DNA of 18,042 bases, taken from Deltaproteobacteria bacterium (GTDB lineage: Bacteria; Myxococcota_A; UBA9160; SZUA-336). The stretch lies in contig DAOUZG010000007.1 in NCBI GenBank assembly GCA_030665705.1, positions 1-18,042 of the forward strand, read 5' to 3'. The position numbers and the translations under genes are program-made. The notes under the pieces were generated by a model. It searched no databases. It had not been told where the DNA came from and was given only the letters and a program-made list of their open reading frames with translations. Positions 14,699 to 18,042 of the stretch are shown one piece after another. Numbering within the stretch: position 1 is the stretch's first letter; every line of letters starts with the position of its first letter.

Positions 14699-15658
14699 TC
14701 AAGCGTAGAGGTCGGTGAAGGCATCCTCCACCGGCGGGAACTCGCTCTCGTCCGCGAACTTCTGCGCGACCTGCATTTCTTCGACCGCCTTCTGCTGAAT
14801 CTCCTCCACCTGCCCCGCCGTCAGGACACCGCGGCTCAGCAGTACGGCACGAAAGCGTTCGATCGGATCCCGTTTCTTCCAGGCCTCGACCTCCTCGGGA
14901 TCTCGGTAGCCCGTCGGGAACCACCCGCCTTCGGCAAACTCGCGAATGCGGTAGGTCTTGAGCTCGATCAGGGACGGCCCGGCGCCCGCCCTCGCACGGG
15001 CCACGGCCTCCCGCGTTGCCTCGTGCACCTCGAGCACGTCGTTTCCATCGACGATCCGTCCGGGGATCGAGTAGGCCTCAGCGAGGTCGGCGACATCGGT
15101 GTAGGCCGTCGACATCGAGCTGGGAGTCAGCCCGGCCCAACCGTTGTTCTCGCAGACCCAGATCAACGGAAGCTTCCAAACCGAGGTGAGGTTCATCGAT
15201 TCGTGTGTGGTCCCTCGATTGCTGGTCCCGTCCCCGAAGAACGACATGACCACCGAATCTTCGCCTCGGATCTGAACGGCCGTCGCCAGTCCAACCGCGA
15301 TCGGTGCGTGTCCGCCGATGGTGCCGCTCTTGCCGAACAGCCTGTGTTTCGTGTCCGCGAGGTGGCGCCCGCCCTTGCCCCCACAGTAACCCGTTCGCTT
15401 ACCGTAGAGCTCGGCGAGGATCCTCCCCGGGTCCGACCCCCGACAGAGAAAGTAGTAGGCACCTCGATGGGTGTACGTGACGTAGTCGTCCTCGCGAAGC
15501 CCGCTCAGGGCACCCACGATCCCCTCCTGGCCCACTCCGCTCATCCATCCAGCGGGGATCTTTCCCTTCGGCATGATCGAGATGACGAGCTCCTCGAATG
15601 CCCTCGAGCGGACCATATTCGTGTAGATCTCGAGCAGCTGCTCACTCGCGGGTTCCAT
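14699..15658 (-). CDS. 2-oxoacid dehydrogenase E1 component, alpha subunit-like (divergent)
   Basis: 319 residues; the ATG at 15658 has AGGAGG 6 nt upstream. The thiamine-diphosphate/Mg motif is clear: GDGTSNRG at 142-149 followed by the ENN at 170-172. KRTGYCGGKGGRHL (87-100) and the GTIGGHAPIAVGLA stretch match E1-alpha of pyruvate or acetoin dehydrogenases. The usual catalytic loop with an HGH-type sequence (TYR..GH..D) is altered: TYRIREFAEGGWFPTGYRDP has no histidine, which is the residue that contacts thiamine diphosphate in classical E1. Reaction or E2 partner may therefore differ. It starts 73 bp after the lyase gene and is followed 22 bp later by E1-beta; no E2 or E3 gene is visible in the window. 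Confidence 0.9.
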   Translation of the reverse strand: MEPASEQLLEIYTNMVRSRAFEELVISIMPKGKIPAGWMSGVGQEGIVGALSGLREDDYVTYTHRGAYYFLCRGSDPGRILAELYGKRTGYCGGKGGRHLADTKHRLFGKSGTIGGHAPIAVGLATAVQIRGEDSVVMSFFGDGTSNRGTTHESMNLTSVWKLPLIWVCENNGWAGLTPSSMSTAYTDVADLAEAYSIPGRIVDGNDVLEVHEATREAVARARAGAGPSLIELKTYRIREFAEGGWFPTGYRDPEEVEAWKKRDPIERFRAVLLSRGVLTAGQVEEIQQKAVEEMQVAQKFADESEFPPVEDAFTDLYA

Positions 15659-15731
15659 GGCTGTCCTCCTGCAAGAGCCACTCTCGCCTTACGACACCAC
15701 CCATGGCTTCATTGAGCTCCTCCTCCGCCGT

Positions 15732-16607
15732 CTATCGTGTCCGGGCCTCGACCGCCTCGGCCATGGCGACGAGCCGCTCGGCCTGCTCGAGATGGAGCCG
15801 CTCGACCATGCGCCCACCGAGCTTGACGACTCCTCGCTCCCGGGCCTCCGGCGTATTGAACGCAGCGATGACGGCGCGCGCCTCCTCGACCGCTTCCGCG
15901 GCCGGTGAGAAGACGCGGTTGCAGATTTCGATCTGGGTCGGGTGAATCAGGGTCTTCCCGTCGAATCCGAGCTCTCGGCCCTGTCTGCAGACCGCCTCGA
16001 AACCTTCCAGGTTCTGAATGTCGTTGTAGACGCCGTCGATGATGGGCAGGTGGAAGGCGCGCGCTGCGAGGAGGCAGAGGGAGAGGCTCGTCATCATCGG
16101 GGTCCGAGCCTCGGTCTGTACGGCACCAAGCTCTTTGGCCAGGTCGTTCGTGCCCATGACCAGGCACCGAAGTCGTCCGCCTGCGCCGGCGATCTCCTGC
16201 GCTCTCAGCATGGCGATCGGGGTCTCCATCATCGCCCAGAGGGCGGTCTCGCGGGCCGCTCCCGCGGCTTCCAACATGGCGTTCGCGTTGCCGATCATGC
16301 CTGCGTCGTTCACTTTGGGGAGGAGGACGGCATCGGGCCCCGCCTTTGCGGCGGCCTCTAGGTCGGCGCGGCCCCAAGGCGTATCGAGCCCGTTCGTCCG
16401 CACCACGACCTCCCGATTTCCGAAGCCGCCGTCGTGGACGGCGGCGCAGACCTGGTCGCGGGCGGCCGGCTTGGCGTCGGGTGCGACGGAGTCCTCGAGA
16501 TCCAGGATCAGTGCGTCCGCCGGCAAGGTCCTTGCCTTCTCGATGGCACGCGCGTTCGAACCCGGCATGTAAAGCACACTGCGCCGGAGACGGACATTAT
16601 CCGACAT
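15732..16607 (-). CDS. HpcH/HpaI aldolase/citrate lyase beta-like CoA-ester lyase
   Basis: 291 residues from the ATG at 16607, which sits 6 nt from GGAGGA; an adjacent GTG at 16610 would be too close. TIM-barrel CitE-type enzyme with RRSVLYMPGSN (9-18), LDLEDSV (about 36-42), substrate-phosphate Arg70 in VVVRTNG, metal ligand Glu128 in MMETP, metal ligand Asp155 in GTNDLAKE, IIDGVYNDI, and IHPTQIEICNRVFSP near the end. Relatives cleave malyl-CoA, beta-methylmalyl-CoA or citramalyl-CoA, or act as (3S)-malyl-CoA thioesterase. The other citrate lyase subunits (CitD, CitF) are absent, so it is not citrate lyase. It leads the operon with the E1-alpha/beta pair, so a lyase product such as pyruvate or glyoxylate could feed the thiamine enzyme. 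Exact substrate unknown. Confidence 0.9.
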   Translation of the reverse strand: MSDNVRLRRSVLYMPGSNARAIEKARTLPADALILDLEDSVAPDAKPAARDQVCAAVHDGGFGNREVVVRTNGLDTPWGRADLEAAAKAGPDAVLLPKVNDAGMIGNANAMLEAAGAARETALWAMMETPIAMLRAQEIAGAGGRLRCLVMGTNDLAKELGAVQTEARTPMMTSLSLCLLAARAFHLPIIDGVYNDIQNLEGFEAVCRQGRELGFDGKTLIHPTQIEICNRVFSPAAEAVEEARAVIAAFNTPEARERGVVKLGGRMVERLHLEQAERLVAMAEAVEARTR

Positions 16608-16649
16608 CACTCGTCCTCCAATCGTTCCGATTCCCGACTTCGCGGAGAT

Positions 16650-16814
16650 TAGAACCCATCTGAAAAACCCACTCCCGTCGCCAGGCCGCTCTGGCGGGCC
16701 GATCTCTGCGTTGCGCTCGCTCGGAATAACGACTGATATGCCTCGCTCGCGACGCCTTGATGTCGGCCCGCCAGAGCGGCCTGGCTCGGTCCGGGGTTTC
16801 TCAGATGGGTTCTA
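16650..16814. mobile_element. TA-flanked long inverted-repeat element (MITE-like)
   Basis: The outer arms are a perfect 14-bp inverted repeat (16650-16663 and 16801-16814), starting TAGAACCC and ending GGGTTCTA. After one mismatch, six more bases pair. After a short asymmetric stretch, a second perfect 20-bp inverted repeat follows (16681-16700 and 16765-16784), then a third stem (16708-16715 and 16748-16755). Nearly the whole 165 bp can fold as one hairpin. It has no coding capacity. TA at both ends is what a TA-duplicating (IS630/Tc1-mariner) transposase would leave. No transposase gene is in the window. A large palindromic intergenic repeat of other origin is the alternative. Confidence 0.6.
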
Positions 16815-16845
16815 TTGTTTCACACGGTGGAGGCGAGCGGGGTCT

Positions 16846-16877
16846 CGCGCTGGCGCGCGACCCGCGCTGGCGCGCGA
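16846..16877. repeat. Two-copy 17-bp tandem repeat
   Basis: CGCGCTGGCGCGCGA occurs at 16846-16860 and again at 16863-16877 (period 17). Each copy is itself partly self-complementary (GCGC..GCGC). A smaller direct repeat, GGATGGAA, follows at 16902 and 16911. Function unknown; on the minus strand it lies in the 3' trailer of the transglycosylase gene. Confidence 0.6.
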
Positions 16878-16925
16878 TCCGGTCTTGAGTTCCAGCCGGC
16901 CGGATGGAAGGGATGGAAGAAGTGG

Positions 16926-18042
16926 CTATAGGCGCTCGACGACGGGGATCTGGAGGCGGACACCCGGGTGGATGTCCTCGAGATTCATCTCCGGGTTGTA
17001 GCGGTGGATCAGCCACGCCGGCACCCGGTAGATCCGGTGGGCCAGCAACCAGAGTGACTCTCCCCGCCTCACGAGGTGTTCCACCGTACCGGAGACGCGG
17101 AAGCTTCCGAAGAAGTCCTCCTCGATCCCCTTGTGGAACTCGATTCGGCGCTGGAGGAAGACCTCCTCCGAGACCCGCGAAAAGTCGAGCCGAAGTCGCT
17201 GTCCCATGCGAAGCGCGGATCGCCCGCGCAAACCGTTGAGCTTCCGCATGCGCGAGGCCGAGACGTTGAGCCACTCGGCGAAGTGACCGATCGTCTCCGC
17301 CGCGTCCACGATGACGACGTTGTTGTCGATCCGTCGCCAGACCGAGTCCTCGGGCAGGGGTGGCGGCGAGGAGGGGGCGGGCTTGATCTGGTCGGGCGAG
17401 GGCTTTCCGCGGGCGTGCGCCTTGCTGACGAGCGAGCGCGAGCGGCCGCCCCCGCGTGGGTCCGGGAGATCCAGCACCTGCCCCACGTAGATGCGATGTC
17501 GGCTCGGCAGGTTGTTGAGCGACGCGATCGCTCCGACGGTGGTCCGGTGGTGCTTGGCGATCTTGCTCAGCGTGTCCCCGCGCCGCACCTGGTAGTAGTG
17601 CAACCGCTCCTGTTCCTTGTACCGGAATTTCTGGGGTACCCGGGCCAGCCACTTCTGCGCATCGGGTCCCACCGTTCCCGCCGGAAGCCGGAGCTTGTAC
17701 CACTTCGGGATGCGTTTCCGGTAGCGGAACACCGGCGGGCGAAGCGACGGGTTGTAATGGCGGATCACCTCGGGCGCCACGCCGAGGTGCTCGTGGAGCA
17801 CCCGAACGTCGCCGTAGAAGGGAAGGGCGATCTCGTCGACCGCCTCCGGCTGCTGGCGCTCGAGCGGACCGAAGTACGACTCGTAGGACCGGAGAATCTC
17901 GCGGGCGGCGACGAACTGTGCGTAGAAGTTCCGCGATGCAAAGCCGAACGTCCGAGTGCGGTACTTCTGCGCGATCACCCCGATGTCACGGGTGCCGAGG
18001 ACCCGCGTCGCGCGCCTCATGCCGGTACGCCCGTGGTTGTAC
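16926..18042 (-). CDS. MltD-like lytic transglycosylase with LysM repeats, 3' part only
   Basis: The gene runs off the right edge. An ATG at 18020 looks like a start, but the frame stays open to the edge, and the residues before it read YNHGRTG followed by MRRA. This matches the conserved AYNxG..G(M)RRA region of SLT-domain transglycosylases, so the true start and the catalytic Glu lie beyond 18042. The in-window part begins with the SLT tail RTFGFASRNFYAQFVAA. LysM-type repeats follow: a clear one at HYYQVRRGDTLSKIAKHH, a weaker one at ETIGHFAEWLNVSASRMRKL, and a clear C-terminal one at EHLVRRGESLWLLAHRIYRV. A Pro/Ser-rich linker separates the first two. It should bind and cleave peptidoglycan in the periplasm. 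The stop (TAG) is at 16926. Confidence 0.92.
   Translation of the reverse strand, partial: YNHGRTGMRRATRVLGTRDIGVIAQKYRTRTFGFASRNFYAQFVAAREILRSYESYFGPLERQQPEAVDEIALPFYGDVRVLHEHLGVAPEVIRHYNPSLRPPVFRYRKRIPKWYKLRLPAGTVGPDAQKWLARVPQKFRYKEQERLHYYQVRRGDTLSKIAKHHRTTVGAIASLNNLPSRHRIYVGQVLDLPDPRGGGRSRSLVSKAHARGKPSPDQIKPAPSSPPPLPEDSVWRRIDNNVVIVDAAETIGHFAEWLNVSASRMRKLNGLRGRSALRMGQRLRLDFSRVSEEVFLQRRIEFHKGIEEDFFGSFRVSGTVEHLVRRGESLWLLAHRIYRVPAWLIHRYNPEMNLEDIHPGVRLQIPVVERL

Larger units (their letters stand above)
16608..16925. other. Intergenic region with palindromic element and tandem repeat
   Basis: No gene is supported here. The region lies between the stop of the transglycosylase gene and the start of the lyase gene, both on the minus strand. 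It contains the long near-palindrome 16650-16814 and a two-copy tandem repeat at 16846-16877. The lyase operon promoter should lie here, but no -35/-10 pair is convincing; if the palindrome was inserted, the promoter may lie within or beside it. Confidence 0.6.

Noticed and set aside
13411..15715. Long plus-strand frames (13411-14718 and 14657-15715) opposite the E1 genes
   Set aside because: Antisense shadows; the minus-strand E1 genes have clear family motifs and ribosome sites.
16801..17703. 300-residue minus-strand frame overlapping the LysM gene in another frame and entering the intergenic repeats
   Set aside because: Arg/Pro/Gly-rich translation, while the overlapping frame has clear SLT-tail and LysM sequence.

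Overview
The window comes from a GC-rich bacterium. Coding density is high, GTG and TTG starts are frequent, Shine-Dalgarno motifs are AGGAGG-like, and long antisense frames stay open by chance. A lipoprotein M48 protease, an MltD-type transglycosylase with LysM repeats and an SppA homologue point to a diderm cell envelope. The gene set looks like an uncultured lineage of the old Deltaproteobacteria (Myxococcota, Desulfobacterota or Binatota type). This placement is an inference from gene content; there is no rRNA gene or other phylogenetic marker to fix it. No tRNA, rRNA, CRISPR array, prophage or integrase is visible.

Layout. (1) 1-410 has no convincing gene but holds a run of strong hairpins, two of which have exactly complementary 8-nt loops. 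(2) 411-2349, minus strand: a two-gene unit made of a ParA-type ATPase with a C-terminal glycogen-binding-like (AMPK1_CBM/CBM48) domain, followed by a MinD-like protein that has lost its P-loop. (3) 2350-2647 is the divergent intergenic region. (4) 2648-12712, plus strand: nine closely packed genes (gaps of 2-25 bp or overlaps of 4-28 bp), probably one operon: Ppx/GppA phosphatase, 2-phosphoglycerate-kinase-like protein with two ATP-cones, M48 metalloprotease lipoprotein, MoxR/Mg-chelatase-type AAA+ ATPase, VWA-domain partner, SppA peptidase, TrmB, RlmN and a PPP-family phosphatase. (5) 12713-12786: a palindrome and a candidate bidirectional terminator between convergent genes. (6) 12787-13500, minus: a five-helix, Yip1-like membrane protein. 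(7) 13693-16607, minus: HpcH/HpaI (CitE-like) lyase, then E1-alpha and E1-beta of a 2-oxoacid-dehydrogenase-like thiamine enzyme. (8) 16608-16925: a 165-bp near-palindromic element flanked by TA, resembling a MITE, plus a short tandem repeat. (9) 16926 to the right edge, minus: the 3' part of an MltD-like lytic transglycosylase with LysM repeats; its start lies outside the window.

The large plus-strand operon mixes phosphate/nucleotide signalling enzymes, envelope proteolysis (M48, SppA), an AAA+/VWA pair and two RNA methyltransferases. The minus-strand lyase/E1 operon looks like carbon metabolism: a CoA-ester lyase could supply the 2-oxoacid that the thiamine enzyme decarboxylates. No E2 or E3 subunit gene is present. 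The strongest candidates for something poorly described are the ParA-CBM48 plus degenerate MinD pair, the divergent E1 pair beside a lyase, the structured block at 116-374 and the TA-flanked palindromic element.
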